Shown in pieces: positions 1 through 6,340 of a stretch of 7,515 nt of DNA. Positions within the stretch are counted from its first letter, which is position 1; each line of letters opens with the position of its first letter. A model generated the notes under the pieces. It ran no database searches, was not told the origin of the DNA, and saw only the letters and a list, made by a program, of their open reading frames with translations. Both the position numbers and the translations under genes were made by a program. The DNA comes from an uncultured Lachnospiraceae bacterium (GTDB lineage: Bacteria; Bacillota; Clostridia; Lachnospirales; Lachnospiraceae): the NCBI GenBank assembly GCA_934351765.1, contig CAKRJM010000107.1, forward strand, positions 1-7,515, read 5' to 3'.

Positions 1-542
1 CTGCTGGAGACATCCACGCCATAAGGCTTTGCTTTCTGTATAACTGCTGTTACATTTTCCCTAGTCAGACCGCCTGCCAGGAAAAACGGCTTTGTAAGCT
101 CCGGGATCAGGCTTAAATCAAACCGCTCCCCGCTTCCTCCGTAGACATCCTTTGTATAAGTATCCAGAAGCAGATACTCGCAGGGAAGCGTCTGAGCCTC
201 CAAAACCTGCTCCTTACTCCGAACCCGCACTGCCCGGATCACGGGACGGTCGATCCGCTTTTTTAATGCTTCCATGTAAGCGCGGTCCTCATCACCGTGA
301 AGCTGCACCACATCGATGATATGCTCCGCGCAAAGGGCTTCGATCAGAGCCGGATCTTCGTTTACAAAGACACCGACCGCTTTGATATCCGGGATCAGCA
401 GTCCGCTTAGCACCTCTGCCTGTGCGATACTTACCTGCCTTCTGCTCTTTGCAAACACAAAGCCTGCAAAATCCGGTCTTAACCGGTTCACGGCCAGAAT
501 ATCCTCTGCCCGGCTCAGTCCGCAGATCTTAATCTTCGTCAT
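1..542 (-). CDS. trpF: Phosphoribosylanthranilate isomerase TrpF (partial, 3' end off the left edge)
   Basis: This enzyme converts N-(5'-phosphoribosyl)anthranilate to CdRP, the third step of the tryptophan branch, in the cytoplasm. I translated the minus strand from the ATG at 542-540. It begins MTKIKICGLSRAEDI, which carries the KICG strand-1 motif with the catalytic Cys at residue 7. It continues through AVGVFVNE, VVQLHGDE, LLLDTYT, GGSGERFDLSLI and FFLAGGLTRENV, and reaches GVDVSS at the window edge. These are the expected (beta/alpha)8-barrel landmarks, including the phosphate-binding GG-L segment. About 180 residues are visible, against roughly 200-215 for the family, so only the last few dozen are missing. 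The start codon shares its A with the trpC stop (TAATG). The nearest purine-rich Shine-Dalgarno, GAGGAG at 554-559, is 11 nt away, so translation probably depends on coupling to trpC. No frameshift or lost motif is seen. Confidence 0.96.
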   Translation of the reverse strand, partial: MTKIKICGLSRAEDILAVNRLRPDFAGFVFAKSRRQVSIAQAEVLSGLLIPDIKAVGVFVNEDPALIEALCAEHIIDVVQLHGDEDRAYMEALKKRIDRPVIRAVRVRSKEQVLEAQTLPCEYLLLDTYTKDVYGGSGERFDLSLIPELTKPFFLAGGLTRENVTAVIQKAKPYGVDVSS

Positions 543-1327
543 TATCCACGCAGCTCCTCTAACATCTGTTTTTTATTGCTGCTGCGCATAAAGGTCTCAC
601 CGATGAGCACGCCGTTGACCTTTGCCTCCCGCAGCACCTGGATATCTGCCGCCGTCCTGATCCCGCTCTCTGCCACAAATAAGATCTCCTCCGGCACCAG
701 GCAGCGGAGCCGTTCGCTGTTATGGATATCCACCTCAAAGGTTCTCAGATCCCGGTTGTTGACGCCGATGATCCGCGCCCCGGCAGCAACCGCCATGCGG
801 ATCTCTTCCTCATCATGAGCCTCCACCAGAGCCGAAAGTCCAAGGCTGTCACAGATTCCAATATACTTCTTTAAGGTTTTTTCGTCAAGCAGTGCGCAGA
901 TCAAAAGCACACAGGACGCACCGATCGTCTTCGCCTGATAGATCATATACTCATCAACCGTAAAATCCTTTCGGATAATGGGGATCGAGACTTCCCCGGC
1001 GATAGCCGCCAGATATTCATTCCTGCCCATGAAATATTCCGGCTCCGTCAATACGGAAATGCACGCTGCCCCGGCATCCTCATACTCCCTCGCGATTTCC
1101 AGATAGGGAAAATTCTCGGCGATGACTCCCTTGGAGGGAGACGCCTTTTTTACTTCACAGATAAAGTTGATGTCCTGCTGCCGAAGGGCCTGCTCAAAGG
1201 GAAAGGTCTTTTCCTCATCGGCAAGCAGCATGGCCCGCTCCCTCATCTGCTCCGGTGTTACCTGTAATTTTTCCTGTTCCACACGCGCTCTTGTGCATGC
1301 GGCCAGGGTATCAAGAATCTTTGTCAT
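542..1327 (-). CDS. trpC: Indole-3-glycerol phosphate synthase TrpC
   Basis: This enzyme closes the indole ring, converting CdRP to indole-3-glycerol phosphate with loss of CO2 and water. The 261-residue product has the usual single-domain length; it is not fused to TrpF. Family motifs appear in order: FICEVKKASPSKG (55-67), SVLTEPEYFMG (91-101), IRKDF (118-122), LVEAHDEEE (167-175), GVNNRDL (188-194), VAESGI (218-223) and GVLIGETFM (239-247). Catalytic or binding residues known from IGPS structures map to E58, K60, K120, E169, N190, E220 and S221, so the site looks intact. I chose the ATG at 1327-1325 because AGGAG at 1334-1338 lies 6 nt upstream of it. The GTG one codon earlier (1330) is only 3 nt from that site and would add a single residue. 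The trpD stop TAG is embedded in the ribosome binding site, which suggests coupled translation. Confidence 0.97.
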   Translation of the reverse strand: MTKILDTLAACTRARVEQEKLQVTPEQMRERAMLLADEEKTFPFEQALRQQDINFICEVKKASPSKGVIAENFPYLEIAREYEDAGAACISVLTEPEYFMGRNEYLAAIAGEVSIPIIRKDFTVDEYMIYQAKTIGASCVLLICALLDEKTLKKYIGICDSLGLSALVEAHDEEEIRMAVAAGARIIGVNNRDLRTFEVDIHNSERLRCLVPEEILFVAESGIRTAADIQVLREAKVNGVLIGETFMRSSNKKQMLEELRG

Positions 1328-1336
1328 CACGTTCTC

Positions 1337-2344
1337 CTATTCTCTGGAAAGGGCCACATATTTTTCAAGCTGCACCCTTGCCTTTCCGCTGTCCAGTATC
1401 TCCTCTGCCTCTTTCACTGCATCTTCCAGAGTGATTCCGTCCCTTACCATATAAATGCAGGCCGCCGAATTTAATACCACCGCGTCACGCTTCGGCCCCT
1501 TCTCTCCGTTTAAGATCGACATGGCAATGGCCGCATTCTCCTCAGGATCTCCGCCGATCAGCTCGTTCAGGCTGCACTTTTTCAGACCCACCTGCTCCGG
1601 CTCCAGTACATAAGATTTCAGAGTTCCGTCCCGCAGCTCACAGCAGGTCGTCGGTGCGCTTAAGGTGATCTCATCCAGTCCGTCCTGTCCATGGACCACG
1701 ATAGCACGCTTTACACCAAGCTTCAACAGCACCTGTGCCAGCGGCTCCACCAGCTTTTCATCATACACGCCAAGAAGCTCATAATTGGCTCCGGCAGGGT
1801 TTGCCAGCGGCCCTAAGATATTAAAGATGGTACGGATCCCCAGCTCCTTCCGAACCGGTGCTACAAACCGCATGGCCGTGTGATACGTCTGGGCAAAGAG
1901 GAAGCAGAAGCCGATCTCATCCAGGATCTTCGTGCTTTTCGCCGGGCTGATCGTGATGTCCGCGCCAAGCGCTTCCAGCACATCTGCCGCCCCGCATTTG
2001 CTGGATACGCTGCGGTTTCCATGCTTTGCCACGGGGATTCCCGCCGCCGATACGACCATGGAGGAAATGGTAGAAATATTAAAGGTTCCCACCTCGTCAC
2101 CGCCGGTTCCCACGATTTCCAGAACATCCATGTCATGGAGCAGTCTGGTGCAGTGCTTCCGCATACCAGCTGCGCAGGCCGTGATCTCATCAATGGTCTC
2201 TCCCTTCATCCGCAGACCCGTCAAAAAAGCTCCCATGTGGATCTGAGACGCTTCACCGCTCATGATCTCATCCATGACCTGCTCCGCCATCTCATAGCTT
2301 AAATCATTTCCGTTTACGATCTCATAAATTGCTTCCTTAATCAT
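1337..2344 (-). CDS. trpD: Anthranilate phosphoribosyltransferase TrpD
   Basis: This enzyme transfers phosphoribose from PRPP to anthranilate to give phosphoribosylanthranilate. The product is 335 residues, normal for a stand-alone TrpD. It has an N-terminal helical domain (about 1-70), then the PRPP-binding GTGGD loop (79-83), the NISTISS segment (89-95), KHGNR (107-111), SSKCGAADVLEALG (114-127), FNILGPLANPA (174-184, the anthranilate side of the site) and VHGQDGLDE (217-225, metal/PRPP chemistry). The ATG at 2344-2342 is preceded by AGGAGG at about 8 nt. The gap to trpG is 19 nt. TrpG is encoded separately, unlike the TrpG-TrpD fusion of enteric bacteria. There is no sign of truncation. 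Confidence 0.98.
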   Translation of the reverse strand: MIKEAIYEIVNGNDLSYEMAEQVMDEIMSGEASQIHMGAFLTGLRMKGETIDEITACAAGMRKHCTRLLHDMDVLEIVGTGGDEVGTFNISTISSMVVSAAGIPVAKHGNRSVSSKCGAADVLEALGADITISPAKSTKILDEIGFCFLFAQTYHTAMRFVAPVRKELGIRTIFNILGPLANPAGANYELLGVYDEKLVEPLAQVLLKLGVKRAIVVHGQDGLDEITLSAPTTCCELRDGTLKSYVLEPEQVGLKKCSLNELIGGDPEENAAIAMSILNGEKGPKRDAVVLNSAACIYMVRDGITLEDAVKEAEEILDSGKARVQLEKYVALSRE

Positions 2345-2363
2345 GCTGGTTCCTCCTGTAGTC

Positions 2364-2930
2364 CTATTTTAAGAAGTTCATCATCATCGTTTTTCCGTCC
2401 GGTGTGAGCACCGATTCCGGATGGAACTGCAGCCCGTAGAGGGGCGCTTCCCGATGCATGACCGCCATCACCTCGCCGTCATCGGTTTCTGCGATCACCT
2501 GTAAGCATTCCGGGATCGTCTCCCTTTTTGCTGCCAGGGAATGATATCTTGCCACCGGTTCCTCCTCCTTCATACCCTGAAAGATCGGCGCCGACAGATC
2601 CAGCCTTGCCATGCTCTGCTTTCCGTGCATAAGGGCCTTTGCGTAGGTGACAGTCGCACCGAACACCTCACAGATGGCCTGATGCCCCAGGCAGACACCC
2701 AGGATCGGGATCTTTCCTGTCAGACGCTGCACGACCTCCTCGCAGACGCCGGCATCTGCAGGCTTTCCCGGCCCCGGCGATAAAATGATGTGGCTGGGCG
2801 CCATGGCTTCGATCTCCTCGGCTGTGTACTCGTCATTTCGGATCACGCGGATCTCTTCCTCTGTCACCGAACCGGTCAGCTGTACCAGGTTATACGAAAA
2901 GCTGTCATAATTATCGATCAGTAAAATCAT
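2364..2930 (-). CDS. trpG: Anthranilate synthase component II, glutamine amidotransferase TrpG
   Basis: This subunit hydrolyses glutamine and channels ammonia to TrpE for anthranilate synthesis. The 188-residue class I amidotransferase starts [15 protein letters not shown]. It carries SPGPGKP (51-57, oxyanion region), the nucleophile elbow GVCLGHQ with C80, MHGKQS (101-106), and LQFHPES with catalytic H170 and E172, so the Cys-His-Glu triad is complete. Its length fits a free-standing TrpG; it could also serve as PabA, as in some Firmicutes, which the sequence cannot settle. The start is the ATG at 2930-2928. It overlaps the trpE stop as ATGA, with a GGAGGUG ribosome binding site just upstream inside trpE. 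The same frame extends 20 codons further upstream, but that stretch is the trpE 3' end in another frame and shows no family similarity. Confidence 0.97.
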   Translation of the reverse strand: MILLIDNYDSFSYNLVQLTGSVTEEEIRVIRNDEYTAEEIEAMAPSHIILSPGPGKPADAGVCEEVVQRLTGKIPILGVCLGHQAICEVFGATVTYAKALMHGKQSMARLDLSAPIFQGMKEEEPVARYHSLAAKRETIPECLQVIAETDDGEVMAVMHREAPLYGLQFHPESVLTPDGKTMMMNFLK

Positions 2931-4384
2931 GCTTCCACCTCCCCGGCTCTGCGGATGGCCTCGATCACTGCCCCTGCCTTGTTGGCACATTCCTCATATT
3001 CCTTTTCCGGAACGCTGTCTGCCACGATTCCGGCTCCGGCCTGGACATAAACCTTATTGTTTTTCTTAACGGCAGTCCGAATGGCGATGCACACATCAAG
3101 ATTTCCCGAAAAATCCATGTAGCCGATGGCTCCGCCGTAAACACCTCTGGCAATCGGCTCCAGCTCGTCAATGATCTGGCAGGCCCGAAACTTGGGCGCT
3201 CCTGAAAGGGTTCCCGCCGGGAGAAGCGCCGGAACAGTATCACAGCCATCCAGTCCCTTCTTCAGCGTTCCCGTTACCACCGAAGCAATGTGCATCACCT
3301 TGGAAAACCGATGGATCCGCATATAATCCTCCACCTGAACGCTTCCATATTCAGCAATCCGGCCAATGTCATTCCGCGCCAGATCCACTAGCATGTTGTG
3401 CTCTGCCCGCTCCTTTTCATCTGCCATAAGCTCCTGCTCCAGCGCCAGATCCTCCTCGACGGTTCTGCCGCGCTTTCTCGTTCCTGCCACCGGAAAGGTC
3501 GTCAGCTTTCCCTCATAAAGCTTTACCATGGTCTCCGGTGATGCCCCTGCGATCTGAAGATCATCACTCTGAATAAAATACATATAAGGCGACGGGTTGG
3601 TCGTCCTCAGAACCCGGTAAGCATTGAACAGGCTGGCAGAATAATCTGCCTCAAACCGTCTGGAAACCACCGCCTGGAAAATATCACCCTCTTTAATATA
3701 TTCCTTGGTTTTTTCCACCATGGCGCAGTACTCTTCCTTTGTCATGTTACAGGTAAACTCCGGTACTTCCGCCTCTGCTTCCCGCTCCTTAGGGATCGCT
3801 TCACGGATCATATGAACGATCTTGTCGATCTCCAGCACCGCTGCATTATAGCCCTGCTCGCCCTCTTCGGTTCTGGCATTGACCACTACACAGATCTTCT
3901 GGCGGAGATGGTCGTAGGCGATGACCTTGTCAAAGAGCATGAGATCAAAATCATTGAACTCACTTTCCTTCAGCTTCAGCTTTTTTTCCGCATAACCATA
4001 CATTTCATAGGCGAAGTATCCGACAAATCCGCCGGTAAACGAAGGCATTCCCTCGATCCGCGGCGCCCGGTATTCCTTCATAAGCCCCCGCAGCACCTCC
4101 ATGGGCTCACCGGGGATCACGGTTTTGATCTCCCCGCTTTTCACCGTCACACAGCCCCGCTTGCAGGTGGCATGGAGGATCGGATGGAAGCCCAGGAAGG
4201 AATAACGACCCCATCGCTCTCCACCTTCGACACTCTCCAGGAGATAATAATGCTTATCCAGTCTCGACAGCTTCCGAAGAAGATTGATCGGGGTCACAAC
4301 ATCGGCGTAGATCTCCCGGCAGACCGGAACCAGGCTGTAATCCTTCTGATACTGTTTGGTCTCTTCATAGGTTGGTGTTACCAT
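2927..4384 (-). CDS. trpE: Anthranilate synthase component I TrpE
   Basis: This is the committed step: chorismate plus ammonia (from TrpG) gives anthranilate and pyruvate. The product is 485 residues. The N-terminal region contains [18 protein letters not shown] (46-63), where LLES (48-51) is the element associated with tryptophan feedback binding. The C-terminal chorismate-binding domain has [20 protein letters not shown] (218-237), NPSPYMYF (263-270), GASPETMV (280-287), PVAGTRKRG (298-306), [14 protein letters not shown] (329-342), GTLSGAPK (391-398), [14 protein letters not shown] (417-430) and the glycine-rich AGAGIVADS (449-457). These favour TrpE over PabB or isochorismate synthase, as does the adjoining trpG-D-C-F. 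The ATG at 4384 has AGGAGG at 4390-4395, 5 nt upstream. It is the first gene of the operon, downstream of a Trp-specific T-box. Confidence 0.98.
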   Translation of the reverse strand: MVTPTYEETKQYQKDYSLVPVCREIYADVVTPINLLRKLSRLDKHYYLLESVEGGERWGRYSFLGFHPILHATCKRGCVTVKSGEIKTVIPGEPMEVLRGLMKEYRAPRIEGMPSFTGGFVGYFAYEMYGYAEKKLKLKESEFNDFDLMLFDKVIAYDHLRQKICVVVNARTEEGEQGYNAAVLEIDKIVHMIREAIPKEREAEAEVPEFTCNMTKEEYCAMVEKTKEYIKEGDIFQAVVSRRFEADYSASLFNAYRVLRTTNPSPYMYFIQSDDLQIAGASPETMVKLYEGKLTTFPVAGTRKRGRTVEEDLALEQELMADEKERAEHNMLVDLARNDIGRIAEYGSVQVEDYMRIHRFSKVMHIASVVTGTLKKGLDGCDTVPALLPAGTLSGAPKFRACQIIDELEPIARGVYGGAIGYMDFSGNLDVCIAIRTAVKKNNKVYVQAGAGIVADSVPEKEYEECANKAGAVIEAIRRAGEVEA

Positions 4385-4396
4385 GGCGTCCTCCTT
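4385..4396 (-). promoter_or_regulatory. Shine-Dalgarno of trpE
   Basis: AAGGAGGA precedes the trpE ATG with 5 nt spacing (AGGAGG at 4390-4395). It is close to the full anti-SD complement, so once the T-box reads through, translation should start efficiently. It lies outside the T-box terminator, so this T-box acts by transcription attenuation and not by hiding the ribosome binding site. Confidence 0.85.
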
Positions 4397-4405
4397 AACT
4401 ACTCA

Positions 4406-4459
4406 TTTCCTGTGAAACGGAGCGTTTTTTGTTTCCTGAAACGTACTTTCCTGTGAAAC
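4406..4459 (-). repeat. Three short TTTCCTG(TG)AAAC repeats between the T-box terminator and trpE
   Basis: On the plus strand the 13-mer TTTCCTGTGAAAC occurs exactly at 4406-4418 and 4447-4459. A shortened copy, TTTCCTGAAAC, lies at 4432-4442. Each copy is an imperfect palindrome (TTTC...GAAA), so the units can fold individually or pair with each other in RNA. They sit in the untranslated segment after the terminator and before the trpE ribosome binding site. Function is unknown: possible roles are a protein operator, an mRNA stability element, or leftover duplications. Confidence 0.7.
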
Positions 4460-4465
4460 AAAAAA
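4425..4465 (-). promoter_or_regulatory. Potential A/U-rich hairpin that sequesters the terminator U-tract
   Basis: In the minus-strand transcript, UUUUUUGUUUC (4465-4455) is perfectly complementary to GAAACAAAAAA (4435-4425). This gives 11 bp with a 19-nt loop. The 5' arm contains most of the U-tract of the T-box terminator, so the hairpin can only form in transcripts that have read through. It might stabilise the 5' end of the trp mRNA or prevent refolding. The complementarity is read directly; the role is inference. Confidence 0.45.
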
Positions 4466-4497
4466 AGCCTTCATCCCTCTTCTCCAGGGACAAAAGC
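4460..4497 (-). terminator. T-box intrinsic terminator of the trp leader
   Basis: In the minus-strand RNA, GCUUUUGUCCCU (4497-4486) pairs with AGGGAUGAAGGC (4478-4467). It forms an uninterrupted 12-bp stem (with G-U pairs) around a 7-nt loop, followed at once by seven U residues (4466-4460). Its 5' arm is exactly the 3' arm of the antiterminator, so the two folds exclude each other. Termination is expected when tRNA-Trp is charged. Confidence 0.93.
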
Positions 4498-4525
4498 CTC
4501 TAACATGCTTCTGCGATACCACCCT
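4486..4525 (-). promoter_or_regulatory. T-box antiterminator
   Basis: AGGG (4525-4522) pairs with CCCU (4489-4486). The 7-nt bulge UGGUAUC (4521-4515) carries UGGU for the tRNA acceptor end. GCAGAAGC (4514-4507) pairs over 8 bp with GCUUUUGU (4497-4490), around a 9-nt loop. The family consensus is AGGGUGGNACCGCG. Here the bulge has U where ACC has its first C, and helix A2 reads GCA with a matching UGU instead of GCG with CGU, so pairing is kept. The fourth bulge base U would face the discriminator base of tRNA-Trp (commonly G in bacteria) as a wobble pair; that is inference. Confidence 0.9.
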
Positions 4526-4766
4526 CATTGGCACTTATGTGCCCACTCTGTCACATACCATCATATGCGCCTCATTTTTAACGGCTGAGGTTCCCGTCGA
4601 AGCCTACTGAGCAATGTGCCGTTCGACCCGCCCTCTCAGGTCCATTCAATCTGTTCCGAAATACCGGCTCGCACCAGCCGCCGGCTCTCTGAAATTTCTT
4701 TCCTGATCTACTTCTCCTGATCATCGGTTTAAAGTGATACTTGATTAAGTTTTTCTAATTGGTCTT

Positions 4767-4795
4767 AGTATAAAGCCGCAGTTTCCATTTGTCAA
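4767..4795 (-). promoter_or_regulatory. Sigma-A-type promoter of the trp operon
   Basis: On the minus strand, TTGACA (4795-4790) is a perfect -35. It is followed after 17 bp by TATACT (4772-4767), a 5/6 -10 match. The expected start of transcription, about 7 bases on, is near 4760, just before T-box Stem I. No operator palindrome overlaps it, so regulation appears to rest on the T-box. Confidence 0.88.
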
Positions 4796-4831
4796 GCAAA
4801 AATTTCTTTTCGTATCTGATGAAACTTCTCG

Positions 4832-4860
4832 TTGCGCTTCCTCTCATGATACGCTATACT
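4832..4860 (+). promoter_or_regulatory. Possible promoter of the permease gene
   Basis: TTGCGC (4832-4837, 3/6 of the -35 consensus) and TATACT (4855-4860, 5/6 of the -10) are separated by 17 bp. Transcription would start near 4867, leaving about a 50-nt leader before the ATG. The -35 is weak, so an activator or another promoter is possible. I saw no purine riboswitch core in the leader. Confidence 0.45.
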
Positions 4861-4917
4861 GAATCAGGATTTTCCCTGAGAAACCTATTTTTTTATTTCT
4901 TTTTCACGGAGGAACGT

Positions 4918-6252
4918 ATGAAAAACCAAACATCCAGCAGCATCGGAAACATTTACCGCCTGGACGGACGGGTTCCGGTCGCCAAGGCAATTCCCTTCGG
5001 CCTGCAGCACATCCTGGCGATGTTTGTGGCCAATTTAACTCCTATTTCCCTGATCGGTGCCGCATCAGGCTTAGACAGCGGCCAGATCGCCATTCTGCTC
5101 CAGAACGCCATGTTTGTGGCCGGAATCGCCACCCTGATCCAGCTTTATCCCATCTGGAAGGTAGGCGCAAAGCTTCCCATTGTCATGGGCGTCAGCTTTA
5201 CCTTTGTCACGATTTTAAGCTATATCGGTGCATCCTACGGCTATGGCACCGTCATCGGAGCCGTTTTAGTGGGCGGTATCATCGAGGGCGTCCTCGGACT
5301 TCTGGCCCGTTACTGGAAGAAGATCATCACCCCGGTGGTGGCGGCTTCCGTGGTAACAGCCATCGGCTATTCCCTCTTCACCGTCGGGACAAGATCCTTC
5401 GGCGGCGGCTATGCAGAAGACTTCGGCTCCGCCCAGAACCTGATCCTCGGCTCCATTACGCTGCTTACCTGCCTCTTATTCAATATCTTTGCCAGGGGCT
5501 ATCTGAAGCAGCTGTCGGTTCTGGCAGGACTGGTCGTGGGCTACGCTGCCGCCATTATCATGGGGCGGGTCGATTTCTCCCAGATCTTCTCCGGCGGACT
5601 GATCGCCTTCCCTCATCTGCTTCCTTATACGCCTGAGTTTCATCCCGGTGCCATCGCTTCCGTCACCATCATCTTTCTGGTATCGGCAGCGGAAACCATC
5701 GGTGACACCACTGCCATGGTCTCCGGCGGTCTGAACCGGGAGATCGAGGATCATGAGATCACCGGCTCTCTGGCCTGCGACGGCTTCTCCAGCGCCCTCT
5801 CCTCTCTGTTTGGCTGCCCGCCCTTAACCTCCTTCAGCCAGAACGTGGGACTGGTCAACATGACGAAGGTCGTAAACCGGTTCACCATTATGACCGGCGC
5901 CGCCGCTATGATCCTGGCCGGACTTCTTCCGCCCATCGGCAACTTCTTCGCCAGCCTCCCCGAATCCGTTCTCGGCGGCTGTACCTTAATGATGTTCGGA
6001 ACCATTCTGGTCAGCGGAATCCAGATGCTTGCCAAGGCCGGCTTTAACCAGCGCAACATTACCATCGCTGCCCTGTCTCTGGCTGTCGGCATCGGCTTCA
6101 CCTCCGCCAGCGAAGCGGAGATCTGGCACATCTTCCCTCAGGTGATCCAGGATGTTTTCTCCGCCAACTGCGTGGCCGTGGTCTTTGTCATGGCCGTGAT
6201 CCTGAGCCTGGTACTGCCGGAAAATATGGATATCGAAACAACACAGAAGTAA
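4918..6252 (+). CDS. NCS2-family nucleobase permease, probably xanthine/urate type
   Basis: This is a multi-pass membrane carrier expected to import a purine or pyrimidine base by cation symport. The 444-residue product is almost wholly hydrophobic, with a pattern compatible with the 14 membrane segments of the family. Visible landmarks are the first-segment QH motif in GLQHILAMFVANLTPI (28-43), the SAAETIGDTTA segment with the substrate-site Glu (E259), and the NCS2 signature QNVGLVNMTK (308-317). The signature fits [QEP]-N-x-G-x4-T-[RKG]. Known xanthine/urate carriers have Q at the first position, whereas uracil carriers such as UraA have E, so a purine substrate is favoured but not proven. 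The ATG at 4918 has GGAGG at 4908-4912, 5 nt upstream. An in-frame TTG at 4789 would add 43 residues, but it lacks a good ribosome binding site and overlaps the trp promoter. The gene is monocistronic, divergent from trp and convergent with the downstream gene. Confidence 0.92.
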   Translation: MKNQTSSSIGNIYRLDGRVPVAKAIPFGLQHILAMFVANLTPISLIGAASGLDSGQIAILLQNAMFVAGIATLIQLYPIWKVGAKLPIVMGVSFTFVTILSYIGASYGYGTVIGAVLVGGIIEGVLGLLARYWKKIITPVVAASVVTAIGYSLFTVGTRSFGGGYAEDFGSAQNLILGSITLLTCLLFNIFARGYLKQLSVLAGLVVGYAAAIIMGRVDFSQIFSGGLIAFPHLLPYTPEFHPGAIASVTIIFLVSAAETIGDTTAMVSGGLNREIEDHEITGSLACDGFSSALSSLFGCPPLTSFSQNVGLVNMTKVVNRFTIMTGAAAMILAGLLPPIGNFFASLPESVLGGCTLMMFGTILVSGIQMLAKAGFNQRNITIAALSLAVGIGFTSASEAEIWHIFPQVIQDVFSANCVAVVFVMAVILSLVLPENMDIETTQK

Positions 6253-6289
6253 ACGGACAGGCAAACCGATTCGTTTCCTGTGGCAAAAC

Positions 6290-6320
6290 AATGCTCCCGG
6301 CCATTTCGGTCAGGAGCATT
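6290..6320. terminator. Bidirectional intrinsic terminator between the permease and the restriction gene
   Basis: AATGCTCC (6290-6297) pairs with GGAGCATT (6313-6320). After a C-A mismatch, GGCC (6299-6302) pairs with GGTC (6308-6311) around a 5-base loop. On the plus strand it is followed by the T-rich stretch TTGTCTTATATTTT-like at about 6320-6334. On the minus strand it is followed by GTTTTG (6289-6284). It lies 37 bp past the permease stop and 20 bp past the stop of the opposing gene, as expected for a shared terminator of convergent genes. Confidence 0.88.
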
Positions 6321-6340
6321 TGTCTTATATTTTACTGATT

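Larger units (their letters stand above)
4460..4760 (-). ncRNA. T-box leader (tRNA-Trp-responsive riboswitch) of the trp operon
   Basis: This leader senses uncharged tRNA-Trp and permits transcription of trpEGDCF when tryptophan is scarce. Stem I has a basal helix UCAGG (4720-4716) with CCUGA (4640-4636) and AGUA on the 5' side of the specifier loop (4712-4709). It also has the AGAGA bulge (4690-4686) and the apical GGCUGGUGCGAG segment flanked by GCCGGC/GCCGGU. The 3' side of the specifier loop reads GAAUGGACC, which puts codon UGG (Trp) at 4644-4642. Next comes a Stem II/IIA-B region with the ACGGGAACCUCAGCCGUUA-like pseudoknot segment (around 4575-4596), the Stem III hairpin GGCAC-AUAA-GUGCC (4543-4530), the T-box motif (4525-4511) and the terminator. 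The 5' end is inferred from the promoter spacing and is approximate. There is one T-box, not a tandem pair. Confidence 0.95.

Noticed and set aside
1328..1330. GTG start for trpC
   Set aside because: It lies 3 nt from the SD, whereas the next codon, ATG, lies 6 nt away. The difference is one residue and cannot be settled from sequence alone.
316..2783. Several plus-strand open frames of 80-140 codons opposite trpF, trpC, trpD and trpG
   Set aside because: They are antisense shadows of well-supported genes, lack SD sites, and give low-complexity Ser/Arg/Cys-rich translations with no family motifs.
2931..2990. 20-codon upstream extension of trpG
   Set aside because: The added residues are the trpE 3' end in another frame. 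TrpG proteins start at the [15 protein letters not shown] strand, which has its own SD and the ATGA overlap.
4460..4760. Ribosome-mediated trp attenuation with a leader peptide, or TRAP binding
   Set aside because: I saw no short frame with an SD and tandem Trp codons, and no regularly spaced GAG/UAG array. The T-box elements explain the leader.
4789..4917. TTG-initiated 43-residue N-terminal extension of the permease
   Set aside because: It has no Shine-Dalgarno, overlaps the trp -35 and the proposed permease promoter, and does not match the family N-terminus. The ATG at 4918 has GGAGG at ideal spacing.
4861..4917. Purine riboswitch or attenuator in the permease leader
   Set aside because: There is a small inverted repeat (TCAGG 4864-4868, CCTGA 4875-4879), but no purine-aptamer core. 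The hairpin is short, sits at the expected transcript start, and is too far from the T-run to be a terminator.
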